Source: Halobacteriales archaeon QS_9_68_42 (GTDB lineage: Archaea > Halobacteriota > Halobacteria > Halobacteriales > Haloarculaceae). From it: 10,825 nucleotides of DNA. The notes under the pieces were generated by a model. The model saw only the letters and a list, made by a program, of their open reading frames with translations. It was not told where the DNA came from and did not search any database. Each line of letters starts with the position of its first letter. Within the stretch, counting starts at the first letter, position 1. A program made the translations under genes and the position numbers. The stretch spans positions 18,355 through 29,179 of the forward strand of contig PXSE01000010.1 in NCBI GenBank assembly GCA_003022905.1. Direction: 5' to 3'. Below, piece by piece: positions 1 to 8,826 of the stretch.

Positions 1-2096
1 GCCCGGTCGCGGACCGCGGTCGACAGCGGCCGGCCGCCGTACTCGACCTCCCGGAACAGCGCCGTCAGTTCCTCGACCGGGCGCTCCGGGTACCCGCGGT
101 CGACGGCCGCCCGGGCCACCTCGTTCGGGGCACTGGTCCGCCAGCGGCCGGGGACGACGAGCCGGGCGAAGGCCCGCCACACCTCGCGGAACGACCGCTG
201 GCCGCGGGCGTCCGGTGCCCGCACGCTGGTGCCCGTGACCGCGCCGGCGACCCCACTGTCGTTGGGCGGCGGCTCGTCCGCCGGGGCGCGGCGCCGACGC
301 GCCCAAGCCACGGCGGCGAGGGCGAGACAGGCAACGGCAGCCGCGACGGCGCCAGGACCGCCGGCCGCGAGATAGCCGGCGGCGACCACCGCGGCGAGCG
401 CGACAGCGCCCGCGAGGAACGCCGCGGCGCGCCGGAGCGACACCGCGGCGGCGAGACGACGAAGGCGGTCGGCGGCGGCCGAGAGCAACCCCCGCGCCGA
501 CCAGCCCACGGTCCGGAGCCGGGCCAGCGACCGGCGGAGTCGCTCGGCCGTTCTGCCGACAAGCGTCGCCGCCCACAGCGCCACCGCTAGCAGTCGCTCC
601 CGAACCCGGGCGGCGAACGCGGACACCGGGGCGTCCCGGAGCATCTCGGCCAGCGCGCGGAGGCGGGCGGCAACGCGGCCGAGACTCCGACGACCGCCCG
701 TCGCGGCGGCACCGACGGCCGCCCGGTGCCGGCCGAGCGCGACCAGCCCCACGAGTACGCCGACGGCGACGATGACGGCGTTCCTGACCGTCGCGCCGTA
801 GTGGGCATCGACGACCAGCGTGGTCACGACGGCCGCGATGAACGCCCCGATTGCGGTCGCGGCGACGGCCGCGCTGCGACGGCCGCGTCGCCAGGCCGTC
901 GCCCCGACGACGAGCGCGGCGACCAGGAGGACGACGGCCGCCGGGGCGGCGTAGCGGTCGGCGACGCTCGTCGTCACCGTCTGGTTTGCCGTCTCGACGC
1001 GGACGGTCGCACGGGGGTCGGCGGGCAGGACGACGTCGAGGCGCCCCGCCTCGTCGGTCCGCCCGCGCTCCCGGCCGGCCACCGACACCGCGGCGCCCTC
1101 GGCCGGACCGTCGCCCAGGGTCGCGACGACCGTCGCGTCGGCCCCGGGCACCAGGGCCAGACTCGATGTCGGTTCGAGGACGGCGTCCAGCACGAGGACA
1201 TCGACGACGGCGGCCGCGTCGTACTCGCCGCGGGCGACCTCGAGGTTTACTTCGCGCCGGCCGTCGTCCGGCACGGTCACGGTCGCCGTGCCGTCGGCGT
1301 CGGTCGTCCCGACGACGTCGCCGTCGACCGACACCTCGGCGTCCGGGACCGGTCGGTCCCCGATTCGGGCGCGAACTCGGACGTCTGTCCCAGGGTAGGC
1401 CTCGTCAACGACGTCAATGCGCATCTCCCCGCGGACGTCGATGTCGATGGAGGCATTGTCGTTCTGGGCGGCCGCGACGCCGACCGGCGACACGCCGGCG
1501 GCGCCGGTCCGTGCGCCGCCGTGGGCGTCGTTGTCGGACACCCGGACCGAACCCTGTCCCCGGGCGGCCGTCTCGGCGACGCAGTCCGGGCCGCCCTCGA
1601 TGCCGACCCGGATGGTCAACTCGCGGACATACGGCACCTCACCGGAGACGGTACCGTCGCCGTCGGTCCGGCCGATCCGCTCGCCCTCGAACCGGACCGG
1701 CACGTCCGCGGCCGGGTCGCCGTCGATGACCACCGTCACCGTCACGGTGGCGCCCGGTTCCGGCTGCTGGTCGAGCGAGATTAGACACCGGGGGTCGTCG
1801 TCCGCGATTGGCTGGTCCTGGCCCGGGGACGGTTCTATCAGTTCGGCGAGCCACCGGACCCACCCGCCGGGCTCCCCGTCACCGCCGTCGCCGTCTCCGC
1901 CATTGCTTCTCCCACCGCCGTCTCTGCCATCGCCGTCGCTGTCGGGCGCCGCGGTGGCGTTTCCGGGGCCGGTGCCGTCGACGCTGGGGGCCGGAAAGAG
2001 GAGCGCCGCGGCCACGAGGCCGAGGATGGCGACGGCGACGAACGCGACCTGTCGGGTGTCGACCGCACGCCCGGCGTTGTCACTGCCGCCGGTCAC
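1..2096 (-). CDS. Large membrane protein with three beta-domain repeats and a DUF4129-like C-terminus (3' end cut by window edge)
   Basis: The minus frame is open from a GTG at 2096 to the window edge, giving 698 codons with no stop. Residues 17-35 form a membrane anchor, followed by a Gly/Asp-rich linker (about 50-78). Three beta-type repeats follow, each with the pattern G-x3-G-x-T-D-x2-G-x (near residues 138-148, 259-269 and 341-351), like carboxypeptidase-regulatory or bacterial Ig-like folds. Further hydrophobic helices lie near 384-402, 408-428, 437-455, 557-577 and 579-599, with Arg-rich amphipathic helices between 470 and 550. The last residues (about 636-698) contain an [10 protein letters not shown] segment typical of DUF4129 C-terminal domains. 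DUF4129 proteins often neighbour MoxR ATPase, DUF58 and transglutaminase genes, which might lie past the left edge; that is inference. The function is unknown, perhaps in envelope biogenesis. The start choice rests on GAGGTG six bases upstream; an in-frame GTG at 2105 is the alternative. Confidence 0.8.
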   Translation of the reverse strand, partial: MTGGSDNAGRAVDTRQVAFVAVAILGLVAAALLFPAPSVDGTGPGNATAAPDSDGDGRDGGGRSNGGDGDGGDGEPGGWVRWLAELIEPSPGQDQPIADDDPRCLISLDQQPEPGATVTVTVVIDGDPAADVPVRFEGERIGRTDGDGTVSGEVPYVRELTIRVGIEGGPDCVAETAARGQGSVRVSDNDAHGGARTGAAGVSPVGVAAAQNDNASIDIDVRGEMRIDVVDEAYPGTDVRVRARIGDRPVPDAEVSVDGDVVGTTDADGTATVTVPDDGRREVNLEVARGEYDAAAVVDVLVLDAVLEPTSSLALVPGADATVVATLGDGPAEGAAVSVAGRERGRTDEAGRLDVVLPADPRATVRVETANQTVTTSVADRYAAPAAVVLLVAALVVGATAWRRGRRSAAVAATAIGAFIAAVVTTLVVDAHYGATVRNAVIVAVGVLVGLVALGRHRAAVGAAATGGRRSLGRVAARLRALAEMLRDAPVSAFAARVRERLLAVALWAATLVGRTAERLRRSLARLRTVGWSARGLLSAAADRLRRLAAAVSLRRAAAFLAGAVALAAVVAAGYLAAGGPGAVAAAVACLALAAVAWARRRRAPADEPPPNDSGVAGAVTGTSVRAPDARGQRSFREVWRAFARLVVPGRWRTSAPNEVARAAVDRGYPERPVEELTALFREVEYGGRPLSTAVRDR

Positions 2097-2102
2097 GGCC
2101 GG

Positions 2103-2108
2103 CACCTC
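2103..2108 (-). promoter_or_regulatory. Shine-Dalgarno-like site of the DUF4129 gene
   Basis: Read on the minus strand this is GAGGTG, matching the 16S 3'-end complement, six bases before the GTG at 2096. It favours 2096 over the in-frame GTG at 2105, which overlaps the site. The other starts in this window are judged instead by a TATA-like element about 30 nt upstream. Confidence 0.55.
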
Positions 2109-2162
2109 GGGAGCGTCAGGGGGGACACGGTGGTTCTCGACCGACGATAGAGGCACAAATCG

Positions 2163-2169
2163 ATATAAA
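2163..2169 (-). promoter_or_regulatory. TATA box of the DUF4129 gene
   Basis: Read on the minus strand this is TTTATAT, a good haloarchaeal TATA box. A transcript starting about 27 nt downstream (near 2140) would have a leader of about 45 nt, which agrees with the ribosome binding site at 2103-2108. The same bases read TATAAA on the plus strand, so rightward transcription into element A is possible but unsupported. Confidence 0.55.
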
Positions 2170-2217
2170 CCCCGGGGCGGTTCGGGAGGCGGTGTTCAAA
2201 TAATGGATTCTGAGGTC

Positions 2218-2438
2218 CAGAAAGCCCTCGGCATGCTCGACTCCCAGGACTCGCTGTCGTCCGAAAATCCGGAGATTTTCGTGATCACGGAAGATCTTCG
2301 ATCTTCCGAACGACGCTCCTCGGTCGCGTTGCTCCCTGTGGTGCTTGCGTCGTCCGGGTTCGTCGAGTGGGCGGCCGGTTTCACCGGCCGCCGTATAATG
2401 TGGCGGCTTCGCCGCCACGCAACGCCTCGCCCTTTCAG
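2218..2438 (+). repeat. Hairpin-rich dispersed repeat, copy A
   Basis: This gene-free block contains four perfect hairpins: 2262-2281 (8-bp arms, CGAAAATC), 2288-2308 (9-bp arms, CGGAAGATC, loop TTC), 2370-2392 (10-bp arms, GGCGGCCGGT, loop TTC) and 2400-2418 (8-bp arms, GTGGCGGC, loop TTC). It aligns to the minus strand of the island at 7508-7858. Shared blocks include AAAGCCCTCG (2221-2230), CTCGCTGTCGT (2250-2260), a TCGGTCGC-GCTCCC-GTGCTTG run (about 2319-2347) and GCAACG after the last hairpin. The ends resemble each other as inverted copies: CAGAAAG at the left and CTTTCAG at the right. No transposase, target duplication or coding sense was found. It could be a small non-autonomous mobile element or a structured RNA or DNA element. 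Confidence 0.7.
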
Positions 2439-2524
2439 TCCGCCAGGACCCGGTCGGTCAGCTGGCAGAACTGGACCCACTGGACGGCCTTATCTGAACA
2501 CCGCCGCGCGAGGAGTAACCACAC

Positions 2525-2533
2525 TCAAGTGCG
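2525..2533 (+). promoter_or_regulatory. Promoter element of cobT
   Basis: The motif TCAAGTGCG begins 29 nt before the GTG of cobT, the distance expected for a TATA-position element of a leaderless transcript. The same nine bases stand 29 nt before the uvrB start. The remaining 20 nt between motif and start codon are unrelated in the two genes. Confidence 0.5.
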
Positions 2534-2553
2534 TTTGCCCGAAGACGGGCGTA

Positions 2554-3576
2554 GTGACCCGACTCGTCCTGGCGGCCGGGTCGACCCGGACGGCCGCCAT
2601 CGAGGGAATCAGCGCCGCGGGCGCCGACCCCGAGGTGATGGCCCACACGCCGGCCGCCGACGCCGAGATACTCGCCTACGGCCGGCCGGTCCGGGCGCCC
2701 ATCGTCCCCGTCTCGCCGACGGGGTGTCCGACGCCGGCCGTCGTGACGCGGGCGGTCCGCGAACGGCTCCGGTTCGACGTCACCGTCGTCGACGCGGGGC
2801 TCGCGGAACCAACCGGCGCGCCCACCGTCACCGTCGGCGCCCGTCCCGGCGACGACATCCGCGAATCCGACCCGGCCCACACGGCACCGGGCGCCTTCGC
2901 CGCCGCCCGCCAGTTCGGTCGCCGTCTGCCCGACGACGAACTGCTGCTCGCGGAGACGGTGCCCGGCGGCACCACCACCGCCCTCGCCGTCCTGACCGCG
3001 CTCGGAGAGGCCGATCTGCTGGTCGCCGACGGGGCTGAGGCGGTCTCCTCGTCGCTGTCGGAGAACCCGCTGGACCTGAAGCGGCGGGTCGTCGCCGAGG
3101 CCCTCGAGTCGTCGGGGCTGGCCCCCGGCGACGCCGCCGGCGACCCCCTCGGCGCGCTCCGGCGGGTCGGCGACCCCGTGCTGGCGGTCGTCTGCGGCCT
3201 CGCCGTCGGCGCCGCCGAGACCGACACCGCCGTCACGCTGGCCGGCGGGACCCAACTGGTCGCGGCGGCGGCCTGCCTCCGGCATCGCGGCCACGACGGC
3301 CCGCTGGCGCTCGCCACCACCGTCTTCGTCGCCGACGACCCCGCCGTCGACCTCGAGAGGGCGGCCGCCGAACTGGACCTTGAGCTGACCGTCACCGACC
3401 CGGGGTTCACCGACGACCACCCCGCGACGGCGGCTTACCGGCGCGGCGAGGCAAAGGAGGGCGTCGGGATGGGCGGCGCGCTGGCGCTGGCCGACCGGGC
3501 GGCCCTCCCGATGACCGAGGTCCGCGAAGGCGTCCGCGAGGCCTACGACCGCCTGCTGGCCGACGCCGACGGGTGA
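2554..3576 (+). CDS. cobT: Archaeal nicotinate-nucleotide--dimethylbenzimidazole phosphoribosyltransferase (UPF0284/CobT family)
   Basis: The product is 340 residues, the usual length for the archaeal CobT/UPF0284 family. It is expected to transfer phosphoribose from nicotinate mononucleotide to a lower-ligand base, giving alpha-ribazole phosphate for cobalamin assembly in the cytoplasm. Family hallmarks are the N-terminal [30 protein letters not shown] (134-143), LAGGTQ (229-234) and the C-terminal [12 protein letters not shown] (298-309). The frame stays open far upstream, even through repeat A, but homologous proteins begin at this T-R-L-V position, and a promoter motif lies 29 nt ahead, so GTG 2554 is taken as the start of a leaderless message. 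No other cobalamin gene is in the window. It converges on the membrane protein gene at 3649-4383. Confidence 0.88.
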   Translation: MTRLVLAAGSTRTAAIEGISAAGADPEVMAHTPAADAEILAYGRPVRAPIVPVSPTGCPTPAVVTRAVRERLRFDVTVVDAGLAEPTGAPTVTVGARPGDDIRESDPAHTAPGAFAAARQFGRRLPDDELLLAETVPGGTTTALAVLTALGEADLLVADGAEAVSSSLSENPLDLKRRVVAEALESSGLAPGDAAGDPLGALRRVGDPVLAVVCGLAVGAAETDTAVTLAGGTQLVAAAACLRHRGHDGPLALATTVFVADDPAVDLERAAAELDLELTVTDPGFTDDHPATAAYRRGEAKEGVGMGGALALADRAALPMTEVREGVREAYDRLLADADG

Positions 3577-3648
3577 AGGGGTCGTGAGCCCGTACGGCAG
3601 GAAGAATCGGGCGGCCTACGTCGCCGAGGCCCCGGATTGCCCGAGACG

Positions 3649-4383
3649 TTACCCCCGGACGAACCCCTCACTGAGGTCACGCGAGGCGTACCGTTCGGCC
3701 CGCCAGGCGGCGTCCAGCGCGGCCGTGAGCACGAGGCCGGCCACGAGCAGGCCGGCCGCGAGCGGCGCGCCGGCGGCGGCGAGTGGACCGACGACGACGG
3801 CACCGCCGAGGTAGGCCCCGCCGGCCGCGAGCGCGGTCGCCCCGAGACAGCCGAGCGAGAGCCGTTCCCGGCCCCGTTCCGGGGTCATCCGGTTTGCGCG
3901 CTCGACGGCGACCTCAAGCGCGTCGGGGGCGTCGAGGAGGAGCGCCGGGACGACGAACGGCTCACACCCCGATGTCACCTCCTCGGGGGCGACGTCGCCC
4001 GCGTCCAGGAGGCGCTCGGCAACCCCCGGGACCGCCACGCGGGTCTTCAGCCAGCGGGTCAGCGACCCGGTGCTGTCGAGCACCGCCGTCACCGATGTCC
4101 GGAAGGACGCCGGGTGGCCGCGGGCTGTGCGGCCGACAGCGTAGACGACGCCGGCGCTGAACGGCAGCCAGGCGACCGCGAGCGCCGCCGAAAGGGCAAA
4201 GAGGACGAGCAGGTAGAGCAGTTCCCCGAGGCCGCCGAGAAAGAGCGGGCCGGCGACGCCGGTGTTCGCCCGGAGGGCGGTCGCGCCGACCCACCCGATC
4301 GCCGCGAGCGCCCCGACCGCGAGGCCGCCCAGGAGCGTCCACGCGAGGGCGACCGGCGACCGCAGGTAGAGACCAACCGCCAT
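3649..4383 (-). CDS. Four-helix membrane protein of unknown function
   Basis: The product is 244 residues. I do not recognise a characterised family. Hydrophobic helices lie near residues 12-36 and 54-85 (long, perhaps a hairpin), then a soluble loop at about 86-172, then helices near 175-198 and 199-223 and a charged tail. The loop carries one cysteine (140) and an acidic stretch, with no catalytic motif that I can see. The layout resembles haloarchaeal DUF4013- or DUF6159-like integral membrane proteins, but that is only an impression of architecture. The ATG at 4383 is preferred over an upstream in-frame start at 4410 because a T-rich promoter element lies 30 nt before it. It follows uvrB on the same strand after a 120-bp gap, so co-transcription is possible, although it appears to have its own promoter. 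Confidence 0.75.
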   Translation of the reverse strand: MAVGLYLRSPVALAWTLLGGLAVGALAAIGWVGATALRANTGVAGPLFLGGLGELLYLLVLFALSAALAVAWLPFSAGVVYAVGRTARGHPASFRTSVTAVLDSTGSLTRWLKTRVAVPGVAERLLDAGDVAPEEVTSGCEPFVVPALLLDAPDALEVAVERANRMTPERGRERLSLGCLGATALAAGGAYLGGAVVVGPLAAAGAPLAAGLLVAGLVLTAALDAAWRAERYASRDLSEGFVRG

Positions 4384-4408
4384 GTCGGAATCACACGCCC
4401 TCGGGGGC

Positions 4409-4413
4409 AAAAA
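4409..4413 (-). promoter_or_regulatory. TATA-like element of the membrane protein gene
   Basis: On the minus strand there is a TTTTT run in a CC-TTTTT-GC context, starting 30 nt before the ATG at 4383. This fits a leaderless transcript and supports that start. Confidence 0.4.
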
Positions 4414-4503
4414 GGGCCAGCCTCGTCGTGATTACTGTCTGTTCACCGGTACGACGGCACGTCCTCGTGCAGTCGATGCCGGGAGTACCTGCGGCGGTCG
4501 GTA

Positions 4504-6555
<2,052 letters not shown>

Positions 6556-6575
6556 TGTCCGTACGTGGGCGTCGG

Positions 6576-6584
6576 CGCACTTGA
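6576..6584 (-). promoter_or_regulatory. Promoter element of uvrB
   Basis: Read on the minus strand this is TCAAGTGCG, starting 29 nt before the ATG at 6555, identical in sequence and spacing to the element before cobT. It implies a leaderless uvrB message starting at or next to the ATG. Confidence 0.5.
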
Positions 6585-6637
6585 GGCGCACGCTCGAGGA
6601 CGGCCCGTCGACTTCACTTCCGCCGCGGCGTCGTCCC

Positions 6638-6643
6638 TTTTAT
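6638..6643 (+). promoter_or_regulatory. TATA box of hjc
   Basis: TTTTAT (followed by CC) starts 32 nt before the hjc ATG, giving a leaderless or nearly leaderless transcript. It lies 54 bp from the uvrB promoter element on the other strand, so the two repair genes share one short divergent promoter region. Confidence 0.55.
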
Positions 6644-6669
6644 CCGGGTCCGCCCCCCAGTTCCCGCCG

Positions 6670-7179
6670 ATGTCGAATTCGAATGCGAAGGGGGACCGCC
6701 GCGAGCGGGAGCTCGTCAACGACCTCGACGGGGCCGGCTTCGCGGTGATGCGCGCGCCCGCCTCCGGCAGCGCCACCGAGCGGGAGCTGCCGGACGTGCT
6801 GGCCGGCGACGGCGAGACATTCTACGCCATCGAGGCCAAGTCCTCCGCGGGCGATCCGGTCTACCTCTCCGGCGAGGAGATCGAGGCGCTGGTGTACTTC
6901 TCGCGGAACTTCGGCGCCAAGCCGCGGGTGGGCGTCCGGTTCGACCGCGAGGACTGGTACTTCTTTCACCCCGGCGACCTCTACACGACCGACGGCGGCA
7001 ACTACCGCGTCAAAAAGGAGACGGCGCTAGCCGACGGCGAGGACTTCCCCGAACTGGTCGGCGACTCCCGGAAGGTCACTCTCAACGAGATTGCCGTCGG
7101 GGGCGGCTCCGACCGGGAGGTCCTCGAAGCGCTGGCGCACGGCGACCTCTCGGTCGAAGAGGCCGCCGAGATGCTGTAG
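6670..7179 (+). CDS. hjc: Holliday junction resolvase Hjc
   Basis: The product is 169 residues. Hjc is the archaeal homodimeric nuclease that cuts four-way junctions symmetrically during recombination and fork repair. The nuclease core is complete: Glu12 in RRERELV, Arg28 and the following Gly-Ser (33-34), Asp42 in LPDV, and the Glu55-x-Lys57 pair in IEAKSS. The metal-binding E-D-ExK pattern matches characterised archaeal Hjc. After the core there is a C-terminal extension (about 145-169) ending in an acidic helix, [26 protein letters not shown] in character, beyond the minimal crenarchaeal and Pyrococcus length; its role is unknown. The frame is open far upstream but only as an antisense shadow of uvrB. 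ATG 6670 is fixed by a TATA box about 30 nt ahead. The divergent uvrB and nearby priL place it in a genome-maintenance neighbourhood. Confidence 0.95.
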   Translation: MSNSNAKGDRRERELVNDLDGAGFAVMRAPASGSATERELPDVLAGDGETFYAIEAKSSAGDPVYLSGEEIEALVYFSRNFGAKPRVGVRFDREDWYFFHPGDLYTTDGGNYRVKKETALADGEDFPELVGDSRKVTLNEIAVGGGSDREVLEALAHGDLSVEEAAEML

Positions 7180-7191
7180 CCGCCGCCAGCC

Positions 7192-7197
7192 TTTTTT
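7192..7197 (+). promoter_or_regulatory. T6 run: promoter of the 74-residue gene and possible hjc terminator
   Basis: A run of six T begins 12 nt after the hjc stop codon and 29 nt before the ATG at 7221. Its position fits a TATA-like element for a leaderless message of the downstream gene. A T-run just past a stop codon is also what archaeal termination uses, so it could serve both roles. Confidence 0.4.
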
Positions 7198-7220
7198 GTC
7201 ATGAACGTCCATGAGGTACC

Positions 7221-7445
7221 ATGACCCGCGAGTGCATGGACTGCGGGAACCGGGCGGCAGACGCGGTCGGACAGCTGTGTCCCACCTGCGGCGGGCCGAT
7301 GGCCGACAAATTGCTGTACCGGGTGGTCTGCGAGGAGTGCAGCGGCGTCGGCGTCCATGAGAAACGAGAAGGCGCCGAAGGGCTGGCTCAGCGGCACATT
7401 GACGAGACGGACCACGACTGCGAAATCGCCGTGATGAACCCGTAG
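7221..7445 (+). CDS. Small double zinc-site protein
   Basis: The product is 74 residues. Cys5-x2-Cys8 and Cys20-x2-Cys23 form a zinc ribbon. A second likely site is Cys37-x2-Cys40 with His59 and His65 (or Cys67) as partners, a C2H2-like arrangement. There is no membrane segment or signal peptide. Small zinc-finger proteins of this kind are numerous in haloarchaea and mostly uncharacterised; the target may be nucleic acid or protein. The ATG at 7221 is chosen because the T6 run lies 29 nt upstream. ATGs at 7201 and 7211 are out of frame with it. It follows hjc by 41 bp on the same strand and could receive read-through from it. Immediately after it the palindrome island begins. Confidence 0.8.
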   Translation: MTRECMDCGNRAADAVGQLCPTCGGPMADKLLYRVVCEECSGVGVHEKREGAEGLAQRHIDETDHDCEIAVMNP

Positions 7446-7463
7446 GTACGCGATTCAGGATGT

Positions 7464-7901
7464 GTACGGAGTGATTCGATGTGCTGGTTTTCGAGTCGGC
7501 GTAGACGCCTCGAAAGCCCTCGGCCGGCTCCGGTCGCGCGGCTCACGGCTCGCGGGGCTCGCCGTTCGCCAGTCCGAGGCCCCTCGCTTCGCTCGGCGCC
7601 TCGCAATGGCTCGCTGCGCTCCTCACTCCGTTGCGGTGTCATCGCGCGGCGTCGCCGCGCGAGACGGTGAGCCGAACGAAGTGAGGCGAACGTCGGACGA
7701 CGACCGAAGGGAGTCATCCGGAACAAGCACTGAGGGAGCGGAGCGACCGAAGCGCGTGGTTCGAAAGACGCGACGCGTCTTTCGTCATCACGAGAGAGCT
7801 CCGCTCTCTCGAACGACAGCGAGCCGCGGCGCCCCGAGCGCCGCGAGGGCTTTCGAGGTGTTGCGGCCGTTGCAGAGCGATTCGGTACGAATCACCCGTA
7901 C
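7464..7901. repeat. Outer pair of inverted arms enclosing repeat copy B
   Basis: The left arm GTACGGAGTGATTCG (7464-7478) and the right arm CGAATCACCCGTAC (7888-7901) are inverted copies apart from one bulged base. The inner element's 15-bp arms lie exactly 29 nt inside each outer arm (7479-7507 and 7859-7887). The two 29-nt gaps are not clearly complementary. The whole block could fold into one long stem with an internal loop, or mark an element inserted into another element. Confidence 0.55.
7508..7858 (-). repeat. Hairpin-rich dispersed repeat, copy B, with perfect 15-bp inverted ends
   Basis: The ends are CCTCGAAAGCCCTCG (7508-7522) and its exact inverse (7844-7858). Internal perfect palindromes lie at 7643-7661 (arms CGCGCGGC), 7762-7784 (arms CGAAAGACGC), 7791-7811 (arms CGAGAGAGC, loop TCC) and 7825-7845 (arms CGCGGCGC); a weaker pairing joins 7603-7609 with 7628-7634. 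The minus strand aligns to copy A (2218-2438), with matching single-strand blocks and two equivalent hairpins that differ in bases but pair perfectly in both. Copy B is longer than copy A by about 130 nt. It lies between two convergent genes (7221-7445 and 7979-8623) and fills most of a 533-bp stretch without a credible gene. The flanks 7446-7463 and 7902-7978 show nothing else. Confidence 0.72.
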
Positions 7902-7978
7902 CGTACGCACGTCTACCTGGCGGGCGTTTCATCCCTTCCAGATAAAGACGGCACCGCGTCAGGCGTTGTATCGCACCC

Positions 7979-8623
7979 TTACGCAATCAGCATTTCCTCG
8001 CGGACCGAAAGCCGCGAGTACGGGAAGGCGTAGCGCCGGCGTTCTCCGAGGTCGGCATCTGCGCCGTCGAAGGGGTAGACCACCTCGACGACGGGGTCGT
8101 CAGTCGGGTAGCCGTCGTTGTCCGGGTAGTCGGCGACCGTGCAGTCGGCGGCCTCGATGAACCGCTCGTCGGCCGTCTCTGCGGTGAGCCGGTAGACGAC
8201 GACGGTGTCGCCGGTCTCGCGGTCGGTTGCGAGGTCGCCGCGCTCGACCCAGCAGTCGCCGCAGACGGTCGGCCCCGACTCGGGAACGAACGACTCGTGG
8301 CCACAGATCGCACAGTCGGTCCGGCACTTGCCGGGCGGCGGCACGCGGCCCTCGGTCACCTCGATAGCCACCCGGCGGAGGTGCTTGCAGCGCTCACCGC
8401 GCATCTCGTGGTCGGGGCAGGTGCAGTCGCTCCGCGGCAGCGAGACCAGATACGTCTCGCCGGAGGCGCTCTCGACGGCGTAGCGGCCGTGACCGAGCGG
8501 CCGGACGGCCATCGCTTCCGTCCAGGCGCGGGCCGAGCGGGCCTCAAGGCTACTCGTGTCGGGCGCCAGCGGCCGTCGACCGGGGGAATCCGATGACGCG
8601 GCTGTGTGTTCGGGGTGCGTCAT
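7979..8623 (-). CDS. SWIM zinc-finger domain protein with a second zinc ribbon
   Basis: The product is 214 residues. A SWIM finger (C-x-C-x9-C-x-H) is formed by Cys67, Cys69, Cys79 and His81; SWIM fingers bind DNA or proteins and occur in MuDR transposases, SWI2/SNF2 proteins and recombination factors. Next comes a four-cysteine ribbon at Cys104, Cys107, Cys121 and Cys124, with an extra Cys100. The C-terminal half (about 130-214) is an acidic mixed alpha/beta region with no motif I recognise; it holds an acidic DYPDNDGYPTDD stretch. Stand-alone SWIM proteins are common in haloarchaea but uncharacterised. Repair and replication genes around it suggest, but do not show, a DNA role. ATG 8623 has a TATA-like CATAAG about 31 nt upstream, so the message is probably leaderless. 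Its 3' end abuts the palindrome island. Confidence 0.85.
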   Translation of the reverse strand: MTHPEHTAASSDSPGRRPLAPDTSSLEARSARAWTEAMAVRPLGHGRYAVESASGETYLVSLPRSDCTCPDHEMRGERCKHLRRVAIEVTEGRVPPPGKCRTDCAICGHESFVPESGPTVCGDCWVERGDLATDRETGDTVVVYRLTAETADERFIEAADCTVADYPDNDGYPTDDPVVEVVYPFDGADADLGERRRYAFPYSRLSVREEMLIA

Positions 8624-8629
8624 TCCGGT

Positions 8630-8671
8630 TGAAACGTGGGGCCGCTCGCTTATGAGTCGCTCGACGTTTCA
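8630..8671. promoter_or_regulatory. SWIM gene promoter: TATA-like element centred in an 8-bp inverted repeat
   Basis: On the minus strand CATAAG (8649-8654) begins 31 nt before the ATG at 8623. It sits in the middle of the perfect inverted repeat TGAAACGT (8630-8637) and ACGTTTCA (8664-8671). A dimeric regulator bound to the arms would bracket the TATA box; this is inferred from symmetry alone. Confidence 0.4.
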
Positions 8672-8797
8672 CGACGCTTTCGACCGGTTCAGACGGCTCA
8701 GCCGTCGTTTCACCCACACTGCGGCCGCCCGCAACGGCGATCCCGCCGCCCGACGGACGGCCCGCTCGCGGACGCTCCGAAAACGGCTTCGAAGCCC

Positions 8798-8801
8798 TTT
8801 T
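8798..8801 (+). promoter_or_regulatory. TATA-like element of the 65-residue membrane protein gene
   Basis: The CC-TTTT-GCC stretch begins 29 nt before the ATG at 8827, the same spacing as the other leaderless-type starts here. It is weak as a TATA box. The rest of 8672-8797 holds one short hairpin (8692-8706, arms GACGGC, loop TCA) and no gene. Confidence 0.3.
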
Positions 8802-8826
8802 GCCAGCTACAATCGCACAGTCGGGC

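Noticed and set aside
726..1784. Long plus-strand frames of several hundred codons opposite the DUF4129 gene
   Set aside because: They are Arg/Asp-rich shadows typical of antisense frames in very GC-rich DNA; the minus frame has helices, repeats and a family-like C-terminus.
2203..2300. Possible small gene starting ATG at 2203 ([17 protein letters not shown]), with a TATAAA about 39 nt upstream
   Set aside because: Only the first six codons lie outside repeat A, and the rest aligns to non-coding copy B, including its hairpins, so the coding look is accidental.
1417..3576. One long plus-strand open frame of about 719 codons ending with CobT
   Set aside because: The first part is antisense to the DUF4129 gene and the middle runs through hairpins of repeat A with no protein-like sequence; only 2554-3576 matches a family.
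6556..6591. UvrB start 12 codons further upstream
   Set aside because: It would place the start within or before the TCAAGTGCG promoter element; the ATG at 6555 fits the leaderless spacing.
7446..7978. CRISPR array or tRNA in the repeat-rich gap
   Set aside because: The repeats are inverted and irregular in spacing, not direct with unique spacers, and no cloverleaf or conserved tRNA T-loop was found.
7462..8160. A 232-codon plus frame across the palindrome island and into the SWIM gene
   Set aside because: It is composed of translated palindromes and antisense SWIM sequence with no recognisable domain.
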